From the NCBI GenBank assembly GCA_017472575.1, contig JAFUPX010000028.1, forward strand, positions 1 to 49,172: a stretch of DNA of 49,172 nucleotides. Reading direction: 5' to 3'. Every line of letters begins with the position of its first letter. Positions within the stretch are counted from its first letter, which is position 1. Origin of the DNA: Clostridia bacterium (lineage in GTDB: Bacteria; Bacillota; Clostridia; Oscillospirales; Acutalibacteraceae). A model generated the notes under the pieces. That model saw only the letters and a program-made list of their open reading frames with translations, made no database searches and was not told where the DNA came from. Positions 7,878 through 16,682 of this stretch are shown here, piece by piece. The position numbers were made by a program, and so were the translations under genes.

Positions 7878-8856
7878 ACGATTCCTCCATAACTTCCTTT
7901 ACAGCCCTTAATGCCTTTTCCTTAACAGTTTCAAGGCTGCCTTCAACCTTAGCGCCCGCTGCACCCTTATGTCCGCCTCCGCCGAGTTTTTTACAAATCT
8001 CAGAAGCATCCAGCGGAGGATAAGTGCGCAGTGATATCTTGAATAAATTATCGTCGGTCTGTTTTATGGTTATTCCTGCTTCAACACCCTCAACACTTCT
8101 GGAAATTACCGCTATACCTTCAAGCTCAGTTCCGCTGCAGCCTGTTTTTTCCTGCATTTCACTTGTTACAGCAAGTACCATACATTTATTTGCAAAATGG
8201 AATTCAGCCGAATCAAGAACAAGTCTTTCAAGCTCTAAAAGGTTACGGGATTTGGTATCAAACATCAGCTTGTTGATTTCGGGAGCATCAATATTATACT
8301 CATAAAGATGAGAAATAATAAGGTGAGTTTTTGCCGTTACATTGGAATATTTGAAACAGCCGGTATCGGTTGCTATTCCTGTATACAAAGCCTTTGCGGT
8401 TACATCGTTGATATTTACCTTCATTTTATGCAAAAGCTCAAATATACTTTCGGCTGTTGCAGAGGCATCCGCATCAAGATAAAGATTTTTAGCAAATCTT
8501 GTATTTGAGATATGGTGGTCAATATTAAGATCAACCTCTTCTCCGAATTCCTCCTCCAATGCTCCAAGAAGCTGTTTATCCGCCACATCAACCGCTATAA
8601 CGGTTGAATTTTGTCGGGTTACGTGGTCGGTTGCCCTTGCGAAATAACCGTATTTCTTCGGAATTACATCAGGACATATAACACAGGCGGTTTTACCGAT
8701 TTCTTTAAGTCCGTAATAAAGTGCATAGGCTGAGCCTAAGGTATCCCCATCTGGCGAAGCGTGAGTAAGAATTATATAGTTGTCGTGCTTTTTTAAAAAT
8801 CCTGCCGTCTGCCTGAGGCTGAGCTCATTGCATCCGTTTATATTATTTTTCACCAT
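7846..8856 (-). CDS. nrnA: DHH/DHHA1 phosphoesterase (NrnA-like nanoRNase/pAp phosphatase)
   Basis: About 336 residues. The DHH motifs are HASPDGDTLGSA, AVDVAD, IDHHISN and ATDTG, and the C-terminal DHHA1 motif is GGGGHKGAAG. NrnA-type enzymes degrade short RNA oligonucleotides and dephosphorylate 3'-phosphoadenosine 5'-phosphate. The position between rbfA and truB is the usual Firmicutes one. I chose ATG 8856 (MVKNNIN) because GGAGAG lies seven bases upstream. A longer frame upstream lies wholly inside rbfA. The start overlaps the rbfA end by 14 nt, and the stop TGA lies inside the truB start region. Confidence 0.9.
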   Translation of the reverse strand: MVKNNINGCNELSLRQTAGFLKKHDNYIILTHASPDGDTLGSAYALYYGLKEIGKTACVICPDVIPKKYGYFARATDHVTRQNSTVIAVDVADKQLLGALEEEFGEEVDLNIDHHISNTRFAKNLYLDADASATAESIFELLHKMKVNINDVTAKALYTGIATDTGCFKYSNVTAKTHLIISHLYEYNIDAPEINKLMFDTKSRNLLELERLVLDSAEFHFANKCMVLAVTSEMQEKTGCSGTELEGIAVISRSVEGVEAGITIKQTDDNLFKISLRTYPPLDASEICKKLGGGGHKGAAGAKVEGSLETVKEKALRAVKEVMEESYAGVTSSKKG

Positions 8857-9205
8857 CGTTTTTCTCTCCGTTAAAGGACGCGATAATTCTGGATATATCT
8901 GCGCTCTTTTCAATGGAATTATCCGCAATAAATCTAAGCTCAGGCACCTTGCGGAGCTTGAGTCTTGCTCCTAATTCGCGGCGCAAATAGCCGGAGGCTC
9001 CTTTCAGAGCCTTAACCGACTGAACCGTTGCCTCATATCCTTCAATCGCGCTTACATATACAGTGGCATAGGATAAATCTCCTGAAACATCCACTTTAAC
9101 AATACTTAAAAGCTTGCTTACCCTAGGGTCCTTTACTTCTCTTAAAAGCTCGGATAGGGCAATCTTAACATCTGAGGTTATGCGGTTTATTTTAAATCCT
9201 GCCAT
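8843..9205 (-). CDS. rbfA: 30S ribosome-binding factor A
   Basis: 120 residues, normal length for RbfA, a KH-like protein that helps mature the 16S rRNA 5' end and the 30S subunit at low temperature. Seen: INRITSDVKIALSELLREVK, DPRVSKLLSIVKVDVSGD, YATVYVSA and LRKVPELRFIADNSIEK. Its ATG overlaps the infB stop as ATGA, which indicates coupling. Confidence 0.96.
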   Translation of the reverse strand: MAGFKINRITSDVKIALSELLREVKDPRVSKLLSIVKVDVSGDLSYATVYVSAIEGYEATVQSVKALKGASGYLRRELGARLKLRKVPELRFIADNSIEKSADISRIIASFNGEKNDGEK

Positions 9206-10314
9206 CAGTCTCTGTACTCCTCCATAATGAAGGCTTCAAAAACGTCGCCCTCCTTGATATCCGAGAACTTTTCAAGACCGATACCGCATTCGTATCCCTG
9301 TGCTACTTCCTTAACATCATCCTTAAAGCGGCGCAGAGAATCAATCTTATCCTCAGCGATAACAATACCGTCACGAACAATTCTTATCTGAGCGGCTCTT
9401 GACACCTTACCGTCAGTTACATAGCATCCGGCAATAGTTCCTACATTTGAAATCTTATAGGTATCGCGAACCTCAATAGTTCCGATAATATTTTCTCTGA
9501 ACTTAGGAGCCAGCATGCCCTTCATAGCGGCTTCAATTTCCTCGATACAGTCGTAAATAATGCGGTACATACGCATATCAACACCGTCTTTCTCAGCGGC
9601 GGCCTTTGCAACCGCGTCCGGACGGACATTAAAGCCTACTATAATAGCACCTGAGGTTCTTGCGAGCATAACGTCGGACTCGTTAACTGCACCGACACCG
9701 CCGTGAATAACAGATACTCTTACCTCATCATTTGAAAGCTTTTCAAGGCTCTGCTTAACCGCCTCTACGCTTCCCTGAACATCAGCCTTAACTATAATGT
9801 TAAGCTCCTTTAAATCTCCCTCATTAAGCTGAGAGAAAAGGTTATCAAGAGTTACCTTCTGCTTGGCGTTGTTTATATCGTCCTTAATCTTCTGCTTGCG
9901 CTGCTCAACCAGCTGGCGGGCAAGTCTTTCGTCCGAAACAGCGTCAAAGCTGTCGCCGGCATCGGGAGTTTCTGCAAGACCGGTAATCTCAACCGGAACG
10001 GAGGGACCTGCTTGCTTTAGTGTCTTTCCGTTTTCGTTAGTCATAACTCGAACTCTGCCGACAGAGGTTCCTGTAACGATTATATCGCCTGATTTAAGTG
10101 TACCGTTCTGAACAAGCAGGCTTGCAACAGGGCCTCTGCCCTTATCAAGTCTTGCCTCGATAACTACACCCTTGGCGCGGCGGTCGGGATTAGCCTTAAG
10201 CTCCATCATTTCAGCAACAAGGAGTATGTTTTCAAGAAGCTTGTCAATACCCTCATGAGTCTTTGCAGAAACGGGAACGCAGATAACATCTCCGCCCCAT
10301 TCCTCAGGAACTAT
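9205..10314 (-). CDS. infB: Translation initiation factor IF-2, C-terminal part after an in-frame stop
   Basis: This stretch continues the infB frame immediately after the TAA at 10315-10317, with no frameshift. It starts [20 protein letters not shown], which completes the G domain (SAK motif), followed by IF-2 domains II, III and IV including [19 protein letters not shown]. Domain IV binds the formyl-methionine end of initiator tRNA. An ATG at 10209 is the first Met but has no reason to be a real start. The stop is TGA, overlapping rbfA. Together with 10318-11763 it would make a standard 852-residue IF-2. Confidence 0.93.
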   Translation of the reverse strand: MVPEEWGGDVICVPVSAKTHEGIDKLLENILLVAEMMELKANPDRRAKGVVIEARLDKGRGPVASLLVQNGTLKSGDIIVTGTSVGRVRVMTNENGKTLKQAGPSVPVEITGLAETPDAGDSFDAVSDERLARQLVEQRKQKIKDDINNAKQKVTLDNLFSQLNEGDLKELNIIVKADVQGSVEAVKQSLEKLSNDEVRVSVIHGGVGAVNESDVMLARTSGAIIVGFNVRPDAVAKAAAEKDGVDMRMYRIIYDCIEEIEAAMKGMLAPKFRENIIGTIEVRDTYKISNVGTIAGCYVTDGKVSRAAQIRIVRDGIVIAEDKIDSLRRFKDDVKEVAQGYECGIGLEKFSDIKEGDVFEAFIMEEYRD

Positions 10315-11763
10315 TTAATGCTCTGTTAACTGCTGGAGAACCCTGTCAGGGTTAGCCTCCGGCTTATCCATTTTATTTATAGCCACGATTATCTGAACCT
10401 TTGCAGCCTTAGCGTGGTTGATAGCTTCAATGGTTTGTGGCATTATACCGTCATCCGCGGCAACTACCAAAACCGCGATATCCGTAGCCATAGCTCCGCG
10501 CTGACGCATAGATGTAAACGCAGCGTGTCCCGGAGTATCAAGGAAGGTAATGTCCTTACCCTCACAGTTAACCCTGTAAGCACCTATGTGCTGAGTTATT
10601 CCGCCTGCCTCGGTGTCAGTAACAGCGGTGTTGCGGATAGCGTCGAGCAATGAAGTCTTACCGTGGTCAACGTGACCCATAACAACAACGACGGGGTCTC
10701 TCGGCTTTAAGTTTTCCTCGGTATCCTCGGTATCGTCCATAATCTGGTCTTCAATCGTTACAACAACAGCCTTTTCAATTTTTGCTCCCATTTCGGTTAC
10801 AACGATTTCGGCGGTATCGTAATCAATAACCTGATTTACGGTTGCCATCATACCGAGCTTAAGAAGCTCCTTGATAACCTCTGCAGCAGTCTTTTTAAGA
10901 GCGGCAGCAAGCTCGCCTACTGTGATTTCTTCGCCTACTGTAACCGTAATCGGGGTTTTCTTTATGCGCTCAAGCTGCATTCTTCTGAGCTTATCAGCCT
11001 CGGTCTCACGCTTTGCACCCTGAGGGCGGCGGTAATCCTGAGACTTCTGCTTAATCTTCTGCTTTCTCGAATAGTTATCCTTCATCGAGTTAGCAGGAGC
11101 AATTCTTTCATATTTTTCGTTATATTTATCAATATTTACATTAGATGTTCTGGTATCAACATGGCGAATCTGAGCAGGACCTCTGTTAGGTGCTTCGCCG
11201 TGCTTTTTCTCCTTTTTCGGGGGAGCAACCAGCGGTTCATCAACAGCCTTAGTTTCAGGCTTAGGCTCTGCCGGCTTTTCTTTTCTTTCCGGCTCTGCCT
11301 TTTTAACCTCTTTTTTAGGCTCTTCCTTCTTAATTTCAGGCTTTGTTTCCTTTTTAGACTCTGGCTTTTCTGCTGCGGCAGGCTTTGTTTCCTTTTTCTC
11401 GGCAGTCTTCTTTTCTGCCTTTTTATCAGGCTCTGAGGCTTCCTTTGCCGCATCCTGAGCGGCAGCAGCAGCCTTTAACTGCTCTAAGATTGCCATTTGC
11501 TCCGCAAGACGCTTATTCTTTTCGTCCTCTCTTTGCTTTGCGGCGGCGGCATGAGCGTCTGCTCCGGTTGCAAAATACTCGTCAAAGCTTTTAACCTGAT
11601 GCTGTTTTGTTAAAACATCAAAAACAACGGCAATTTCCGTTTCATTAAGGGCGGCTCCCGATTTCTTGTCAATACCCGCCGCCTCGCTCAAAACAGCGGT
11701 TATATCCTTGGAAGCAAGCCCGAAATCCTTAGCAATTTCGCTTACCTTATATTTATTCGTCAT
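10315..11763 (-). CDS. infB: Translation initiation factor IF-2, N-terminal part ending at an in-frame TAA
   Basis: IF-2 is the GTPase that brings initiator tRNA to the 30S subunit and promotes subunit joining. Residues 1-50 are an IF2-N module, followed by a long Lys/Glu/Ala-rich linker to about residue 190, a second N module, and the G domain with [19 protein letters not shown] and NKMD. The frame stops at TAA in codon 483, between NKMD and the SAK motif, where the family has an ordinary residue (EH?IVPEEW). The product would not be a working GTPase. Since infB is essential, a base-call or assembly error, a second gene copy, or readthrough must explain it. The start is ATG 11763 with GGAGG eight bases upstream. 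Confidence 0.94.
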   Translation of the reverse strand: MTNKYKVSEIAKDFGLASKDITAVLSEAAGIDKKSGAALNETEIAVVFDVLTKQHQVKSFDEYFATGADAHAAAAKQREDEKNKRLAEQMAILEQLKAAAAAQDAAKEASEPDKKAEKKTAEKKETKPAAAEKPESKKETKPEIKKEEPKKEVKKAEPERKEKPAEPKPETKAVDEPLVAPPKKEKKHGEAPNRGPAQIRHVDTRTSNVNIDKYNEKYERIAPANSMKDNYSRKQKIKQKSQDYRRPQGAKRETEADKLRRMQLERIKKTPITVTVGEEITVGELAAALKKTAAEVIKELLKLGMMATVNQVIDYDTAEIVVTEMGAKIEKAVVVTIEDQIMDDTEDTEENLKPRDPVVVVMGHVDHGKTSLLDAIRNTAVTDTEAGGITQHIGAYRVNCEGKDITFLDTPGHAAFTSMRQRGAMATDIAVLVVAADDGIMPQTIEAINHAKAAKVQIIVAINKMDKPEANPDRVLQQLTEH

Positions 11764-12079
11764 TAGCGTTTCCTCCTTGTGTATGCTCCTTTAAAAGAGT
11801 GTTTGCAAATCCGCTGTCATTCACGGAAATAACGCCGCATTTACGGCCGACAGCGTGCGATAAGGTTTTTATATCAATTCCGTTAAGGGAGATAGCTTTA
11901 ACGGAAGCTTTATCACAGTGAAAGATAATTTCCTTGGTTGTTTTTGCAGATACATCCTCAGCAATTACAGCAAGCCTTGCCTTACCTGCTTTAACGCTGC
12001 TAACAACAGCCTCAAAACCGAACGAAAGCTTTCCTGACTTTGCTGCAAATCCCAGCAAGGTTAATATTTTTTCATTCAA
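11753..12079 (-). CDS. ylxQ: L7Ae/L30e-family ribosomal protein-like YlxQ
   Basis: About 108 residues, an RNA-binding protein of the kink-turn-binding L7Ae family in its conserved place between ylxR and infB. Family features: [14 protein letters not shown] near the N terminus and [17 protein letters not shown] chose the TTG at 12079 because the protein then starts (M)[13 protein letters not shown] as in homologues; residues further upstream are a shadow of ylxR. The start overlaps the ylxR stop by a few bases, and the end overlaps infB by 11 nt. Confidence 0.88.
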   Translation of the reverse strand: MNEKILTLLGFAAKSGKLSFGFEAVVSSVKAGKARLAVIAEDVSAKTTKEIIFHCDKASVKAISLNGIDIKTLSHAVGRKCGVISVNDSGFANTLLKEHTQGGNANDE

Positions 12080-12341
12080 TTTCTTTAAAACTCTCCTCAA
12101 GAGATTTATAAACCGCATCAGGAACAGCCGTTTCAAAGGCTCGGTTTACGGCACCTGTTTTAATTGCCTTTTTCAAGCAATCCCCGTTCTTACAAATATA
12201 TGCACCCCTGCCGTTTACCTTTCCCACAGTATCGAGCTTTATTTCGCCATGCGCGGTTTTAACTATGCGCACAAGCTCTTTTTTAGGCTTCATTTCTCTG
12301 CATCCGACACACATTCTCATCGGAATTTTCTTAACACCCAT
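12072..12341 (-). CDS. ylxR: YlxR family RNA-binding protein
   Basis: 89 residues. The YlxR/DUF448 signature is clear: RMCVGCREMKPKKELVRIV at the N terminus, then GRGAYICKNGDCLKKA. This small basic protein sits in the nusA-infB operon in most Firmicutes. The stop TGA overlaps the ylxQ start. Confidence 0.95.
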   Translation of the reverse strand: MGVKKIPMRMCVGCREMKPKKELVRIVKTAHGEIKLDTVGKVNGRGAYICKNGDCLKKAIKTGAVNRAFETAVPDAVYKSLEESFKEIE

Positions 12342-12362
12342 TATTCTTTCACCTTTACCATA

Positions 12363-13445
12363 TTATTCTCCGAAAAATCCGCTTTCGGGGTGAATATCTA
12401 TCTTCCAGCCTGTAAGTCTTGCAGCAAGACGAACATTCTGACCCTTATTGCCTATTGCAAGGGAAAGCTGGCTTTCGGGTACGCTTGCCTTGCAAACCTT
12501 AGGCTCAGTACTCTCTATCTCAACCGAAACAACCTTTGCGGGAGAAAGTGCTTCTGAAACAAAAGCAACAGGATCCTCGCTGTACTTAACGATATCAATT
12601 TTTTCTCCAGCTAACTCTTCAACTATCTTGTTAACTCTGGCGCCTCTCGGACCTATGCAAGCACCTACCGCGTCTATCTCGCTGTTTGCAGACCATACAG
12701 CCATCTTTGTTCTGGAGCCTGCCTGACGGGAAATTGACTTAATCTCGATTGTTCCGTCAAATATCTCAGGGACCTCGGTTTCAAACAGCCTTTTTACAAG
12801 ACCCGGATGTGTTCTTGAAAGCATTATTTTGGGTCCTCTTTCGGTTTCCTTAACATCAACTACATAAACCTTGATGTGGTCGCCCTCTTTTAATACCTCA
12901 TCGGGAACCTGCTCTAATTTGGGCAGTGTTGCTTCATTATGTCCTATTGTAAGAATAGCATTACCTGTTTTGGGGTCTATTCTCTGAACAACGGCAGTTA
13001 CAAGCTCTCTGTTATGACTCTGGAACTCTGCTAAAGCCTGACCGCGCTCCGCTTCCCTTACACCTTGTCTGAAATTGTTCTTGGAGTTCTGCGCTACAAC
13101 TCTGCCGAATTTTTTAGTGTCCAGCTTAATGTCAATAAAGCCCTCGGCAACAGCCTTTGCGTCTATAGCGGCGGCATCCTCTTTGGAAATCTGAGTATAC
13201 GGGTCTTCAACCTCGTCAACTATTTCCTTGCGCGCGGTAACACTGAAAACCTCGTTTTCAGTGTCTATAATGCAAGAAACAATATCGTTTCCGCCGTAAT
13301 CCTTGCGGGCGGCAACAACTATCGCATCCGCTATTTTTTCAGCTATAAATTCCTTGGGTATTCCGCGTTCCTCCTCCATAAGACGAAGAGCCTCGAAAAA
13401 CTCCTTATTGTCCTTTTTTTCCTTTGCTGTCATTCTTCTTGCCAT
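12363..13445 (-). CDS. nusA: Transcription termination/antitermination factor NusA
   Basis: 360 residues, the usual short Firmicutes form: an N-terminal RNA-polymerase-binding domain (to about 130), an S1 domain (about 135-200), and KH1 and KH2 domains with IGPRGARVNKIVEEL and LAIGNKGQNVRLAARL. NusA binds RNA polymerase and nascent RNA and modulates pausing and termination. The ATG at 13445 follows AGGAGG by 11 bases. It follows rimP by 15 nt. Confidence 0.97.
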   Translation of the reverse strand: MARRMTAKEKKDNKEFFEALRLMEEERGIPKEFIAEKIADAIVVAARKDYGGNDIVSCIIDTENEVFSVTARKEIVDEVEDPYTQISKEDAAAIDAKAVAEGFIDIKLDTKKFGRVVAQNSKNNFRQGVREAERGQALAEFQSHNRELVTAVVQRIDPKTGNAILTIGHNEATLPKLEQVPDEVLKEGDHIKVYVVDVKETERGPKIMLSRTHPGLVKRLFETEVPEIFDGTIEIKSISRQAGSRTKMAVWSANSEIDAVGACIGPRGARVNKIVEELAGEKIDIVKYSEDPVAFVSEALSPAKVVSVEIESTEPKVCKASVPESQLSLAIGNKGQNVRLAARLTGWKIDIHPESGFFGE

Positions 13446-13460
13446 TTTTCTCTATTCCTC

Positions 13461-13910
13461 CTAAAAATCACAGACATTTGCCTTGGATATGTTTTGCTTT
13501 TCAAATGCTTTTTCGCCGCTGTCTGTTTCGAGAATGAGTACCTCTCCGTATTCCTTTAAAACACCCTCGTATTCCTTAACAGAATCTACAGCGCGGTATA
13601 GCCTGACCTTGATTTTCTCCCCTAAGTATTTTTCAAAATGCTCAGGCCTTGAAAGTTCTCTTTCTATTCCGGGAGAGCAAACCTCAAGATAATAGGATTT
13701 ATCAATAGGGTCTGCTTCATCAATAACAGGGTCAATAGCGTGAGAAACATTGGTACAGTCATCAATGGAGATGCCTTCCTCCTTATCAATAAACACCCTT
13801 AGATACCAGGATGCGCCCTCTTTTAAAAAGCGGACGTCCCAAAGGCTTACACCCTGCGACTCAACCGTTTCTTTAATAAGCGAGAAAACCCGCTCGGCAG
13901 CATTTGCCAT
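13461..13910 (-). CDS. rimP: Ribosome maturation factor RimP
   Basis: About 149 residues, first gene of the operon. RimP helps assemble the 30S subunit. Seen: DVRFLKEGASWYLRVFIDKE, ISIDDCTNVSHAIDPVIDE and YYLEVCSPGIERELSRPEHF, which are diagnostic. Three ATG codons lie close together (13919, 13916, 13910). AAAGGA is 8 bases before the third and touches the first, so 13910 is preferred. Confidence 0.95.
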   Translation of the reverse strand: MANAAERVFSLIKETVESQGVSLWDVRFLKEGASWYLRVFIDKEEGISIDDCTNVSHAIDPVIDEADPIDKSYYLEVCSPGIERELSRPEHFEKYLGEKIKVRLYRAVDSVKEYEGVLKEYGEVLILETDSGEKAFEKQNISKANVCDF

Positions 13911-13935
13911 ACTCATCATCCTTTACATAATAAAA

Positions 13936-13957
13936 GTGAGCGGGCTGACCCACTCAC
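13936..13957 (-). terminator. Leader hairpin/attenuator before rimP
   Basis: On the minus strand a 9-bp stem (one G-T pair) GTGAGTGGG/CCCGCTCAC with a TCAG loop is followed by TTTTATT. It lies between the rimP promoter and start codon, so it can act as an attenuator of the operon. It may also stop transcripts arriving from the upstream kinase gene. Confidence 0.65.
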
Positions 13958-13979
13958 CTTTCTTACTTCATCTTTTGGT

Positions 13980-14008
13980 ATTATAACACCGTATTTTAAA
14001 AAAATCAA
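13980..14008 (-). promoter_or_regulatory. Promoter of the rimP-nusA-infB operon
   Basis: Minus-strand TTGATT (14003-14008), a 17-base spacer and TATAAT (13980-13985). The leader from the expected start to rimP is about 65 bases and contains the hairpin at 13936-13957. Confidence 0.8.
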
Positions 14009-14024
14009 GTATTTTTATAAATTA

Positions 14025-15737
14025 TTATTCTGCAGACGTAACTCCTGATGAAGCTTCTTCGCCTGTAAAGGAATTAATATAAATTTTTACCGCGACCTCC
14101 GTATTTACCGCAGAACCGTATGCCGGCTCCTGCTCTAAAACTACATCGGGTTCTTTATCAGGATTATATTTCTGAACTACCTCAATATTATCATAAAGAA
14201 ATCCCTGCTTTAAAAGCTCCATTTTAGCGTTTGTTTCATCGAGACCTACAACATTTGCAATTTTGATTTCCTTAGCACCGAGGCTTATTACAACCTCAAC
14301 CGTAGTTCCCTTTTCAACATTTGTTCCCGCCACAACGTTCTGGGAAACGATAGTTCCCTTTGCAAATTTATCCGAATACTCCTTGCCCTTTATAACAAAC
14401 TGGAATTTTTCGTATTCCTCGTTTTCGGTATCCAAAAGGTCGGAAAAATATTTTCCTGATAAATCGGGTACGGAATATAGCTTTACATCAACCGCGGCAC
14501 CGCTGTCCACCGTACCGATAGCGGCAACACTTGGGGTATATTCCGAGCTTTCGCTGCTCACAGCACTCGAAGTATCCTTCTCGGGGAACAGCTCATCCTT
14601 GAAAACCGTTGTTGCAAGAACAGCCGCTACAACGATAAACACCACAGCCGTGCAAACAGCAGAAATAGCCGCATATTTAGCGGATTTGCCCTTTTTAGGC
14701 TGTTCAGCCTTTTCTTCTTTTTTAACGGTAACCTTTTTAGCTGTAGAACTCACCGCTTTTTTTTCAACCTGAACCGAAGCAATTTCACCGTTAATAAGCT
14801 CATTTTTAAGAAGCTCCATATTTGCGGTACGCTCTAAGGGTATTACCTGCAAGCCGTTTGCAAGAGCAGACAGAACATTATGCGGTATTTCCTCTGCCGC
14901 TTTAGCAGGAATTGTCATTGCATCCTTTTCAAGTCTGGCAACAGCCTCTGGAGGTACTGTTCCGATAAGGGTTCTGAAAAGTGTAGCGCAAAGGCTGTAA
15001 ACATCAGTATACTTATCATCATGCAGACCTTCTATGCCATACTGCTCAGCCGCGGCATATCCGGGGAAAAGCTGGGCGGTAAGTCCTGAATTATTTCTTC
15101 TTATTCCCTTAACCGACACCCCTGTCAAGTGAAGCTTTCCGTCTCTTCCGACAAGAATTGTTTCGGGAGAAATACCTCTGTGTATTATCCCGTTATCGTG
15201 AAGCTGTTTTACAGCGTCAATAAGAGGAACAAAGAGAGGCTTAACCTGCTCCCATTTTAACGTACCGCCGTTGCGGGTTAAAAATTCACGCAGGGTTATT
15301 GAAGGTATGCTTTTAAATATCGCATATACTGTTCCGTTTTCCTCAAAAACCGCAGTTGCCGAAACAATACAAGGGTTTTGCAAGGAAATAAGAGTTTTAT
15401 TAATTTCAAGAAAATCCATAAGCCCCTCGTTAAACGGATACTCGCATCCCTTAACGATAGAAACGGTTTTATCAGGGTTTCGCTTTGCGTTTCCTTTAGG
15501 AAAATATTCTCTTATATTAACAATGGAATTGTCTCCGTTGTCCCAGCCGATATAGGTTATGCCCTCACCATTTGAGGAAATATATTTTCCAACAAGATAT
15601 CTGTCATTTATCCAAAAGGATGTAGGTAAACTGTCGTCCGGATTTTTAGTTGTACTGTCATATCCGCAGATAGGACAAATTTTTTCTCCTCCGTTGTCAT
15701 TCATACAACCAAGGCAAAGTCTTTCGGTACTAATCAT
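14025..15737 (-). CDS. Membrane PASTA-domain pseudokinase with N-terminal zinc ribbon
   Basis: 570 residues. Order: a Cys4 ribbon (C8, C11, C21, C24), a protein-kinase fold (about 40-310), a Lys/Ala-rich linker, one transmembrane helix (about 350-378), and two extracellular PASTA domains (about 410-560), which in relatives bind cell-wall muropeptides. The kinase core looks dead. The loop that should read HRD reads HRG (near 186), the DFG motif is replaced by LTGV (near 206), and the VAIK lysine position reads VNIREYFP (Arg). The start has GGAGGT five bases upstream. It probably senses the cell wall and works as a scaffold rather than a kinase; that is inference. Neighbours are a degenerate metallophosphoesterase and a D,D-carboxypeptidase gene. 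Confidence 0.87.
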   Translation of the reverse strand: MISTERLCLGCMNDNGGEKICPICGYDSTTKNPDDSLPTSFWINDRYLVGKYISSNGEGITYIGWDNGDNSIVNIREYFPKGNAKRNPDKTVSIVKGCEYPFNEGLMDFLEINKTLISLQNPCIVSATAVFEENGTVYAIFKSIPSITLREFLTRNGGTLKWEQVKPLFVPLIDAVKQLHDNGIIHRGISPETILVGRDGKLHLTGVSVKGIRRNNSGLTAQLFPGYAAAEQYGIEGLHDDKYTDVYSLCATLFRTLIGTVPPEAVARLEKDAMTIPAKAAEEIPHNVLSALANGLQVIPLERTANMELLKNELINGEIASVQVEKKAVSSTAKKVTVKKEEKAEQPKKGKSAKYAAISAVCTAVVFIVVAAVLATTVFKDELFPEKDTSSAVSSESSEYTPSVAAIGTVDSGAAVDVKLYSVPDLSGKYFSDLLDTENEEYEKFQFVIKGKEYSDKFAKGTIVSQNVVAGTNVEKGTTVEVVISLGAKEIKIANVVGLDETNAKMELLKQGFLYDNIEVVQKYNPDKEPDVVLEQEPAYGSAVNTEVAVKIYINSFTGEEASSGVTSAE

Positions 15738-15766
15738 AAATTACCTCCGAAATATTTTATTATATA

Positions 15767-15795
15767 ATGATAATAAATTAAAATAAGAATGTCAA
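15767..15795 (-). promoter_or_regulatory. Promoter of the PASTA pseudokinase gene
   Basis: Minus-strand TTGACA (15790-15795), a 17-base spacer and TATCAT (15767-15772), about 30 bases before the start codon. Confidence 0.75.
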
Positions 15796-15845
15796 GTAGG
15801 GACAGGTATTCACCTGAGGACCTACGGTTTTAAATAAACAATAAT

Positions 15846-16580
15846 TTACTTTTTAACCGCTACTTTTGTCTTCGGTGCCGCTGTTTTCTTCTTGCGGCGG
15901 CGAATCTTAGGAACTAATAAAACCTTTTTAAAAACACAGGTATGCCTTGGAGTTACCAACCTATCCTCATGAAGAGAACCAAAATACCAATGAGAAAATT
16001 TGCAGGAGCGTCCTATTTCCTCAAGATATCCGTTTAGTTTGTTTACCCTATCGATATTGCCCGAGCGCAGAAGCATCGCACTCTTTACAAGCGAGGGCGG
16101 CTCATGAGTGATGATATAGTCAACCTTGCAGTCAGCCTCATCTAATCTCTTGGCACCGTCCGCCATTTCATAGGGCGAAGGCTCCTCGTTCCTCCACCAC
16201 AGCCCGTATTCAACACGCATATCCTTATCAGTGCTTTCTCCGCCGCCGAAGGTGAAAAAGCTGTTACCGTCAATTTCGAAAATCTGACCGCGCATTAAAT
16301 GAATAAGGTTTCCCTTTATTCGATGCACCATTCCGCCGTGCCAATATGTAACCCTGCTTTTATTTATTGTATCAAGGTTATCGTGAGTGCCGTCAATAAA
16401 AGCGGTTACAAATCTTCTGGTTGCAAGAAAGTCGATAACCTGCTTTTCGGTTTTGGAGCCATCGAATATATATCCAAAATCTCCGCAGACTATAAGCACA
16501 TCTCCGCTTTTAAGCTTTCTGAAGCCACGGTCATAAAGCCGTTCGAGGTCGCCGTGCATATCTCCGGTTACATAAACCAA
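15846..16580 (-). CDS. Calcineurin-like metallophosphoesterase family protein, altered active site
   Basis: 244 residues, cytoplasmic. Family motifs are visible in order: GDMHGD near the start, CGDFGYIF near 33, FIDGTHDN near 62, ITHEPP near 157, and HWYFGSLHED near 197. A basic Lys/Arg-rich tail follows. In active relatives the third motif is GNH(D/E) and the last is GHxH; here the metal-binding Asn is Thr and the first His is Ser. Activity is therefore uncertain. The start is TTG at 16580 with AGGAGG eight bases upstream. It is divergent from the carboxypeptidase gene. The substrate is unknown. Confidence 0.82.
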   Translation of the reverse strand: MVYVTGDMHGDLERLYDRGFRKLKSGDVLIVCGDFGYIFDGSKTEKQVIDFLATRRFVTAFIDGTHDNLDTINKSRVTYWHGGMVHRIKGNLIHLMRGQIFEIDGNSFFTFGGGESTDKDMRVEYGLWWRNEEPSPYEMADGAKRLDEADCKVDYIITHEPPSLVKSAMLLRSGNIDRVNKLNGYLEEIGRSCKFSHWYFGSLHEDRLVTPRHTCVFKKVLLVPKIRRRKKKTAAPKTKVAVKK

Positions 16581-16632
16581 AATTTCCGCCTCCTTTTTTT
16601 AAATTCGGTCTTTTATTTAGAGAAAAAGTAAT

Positions 16633-16661
16633 GTATAATAGTTTTAGTAAACCTATTATAC
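16633..16661. promoter_or_regulatory. Inverted repeat between divergent genes
   Basis: Perfect 9-bp arms GTATAATAG and CTATTATAC, 11 bases apart, centred between the metallophosphoesterase and carboxypeptidase genes. Each arm contains TATAAT reading outward on its own strand, so it may combine two divergent -10 boxes or an operator. No good -35 boxes are seen. Confidence 0.45.
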
Positions 16662-16682
16662 TATATAAACGGTGATATTTCT

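Noticed and set aside
11161..11453. Open frames on both strands inside the infB linker region
   Set aside because: They arise from the repetitive Lys/Glu/Pro codons of the IF-2 linker.
15796..15845. Riboswitch-like structure before the pseudokinase promoter
   Set aside because: A small imperfect hairpin exists, but it lies upstream of the promoter and so would not be in the pseudokinase transcript.
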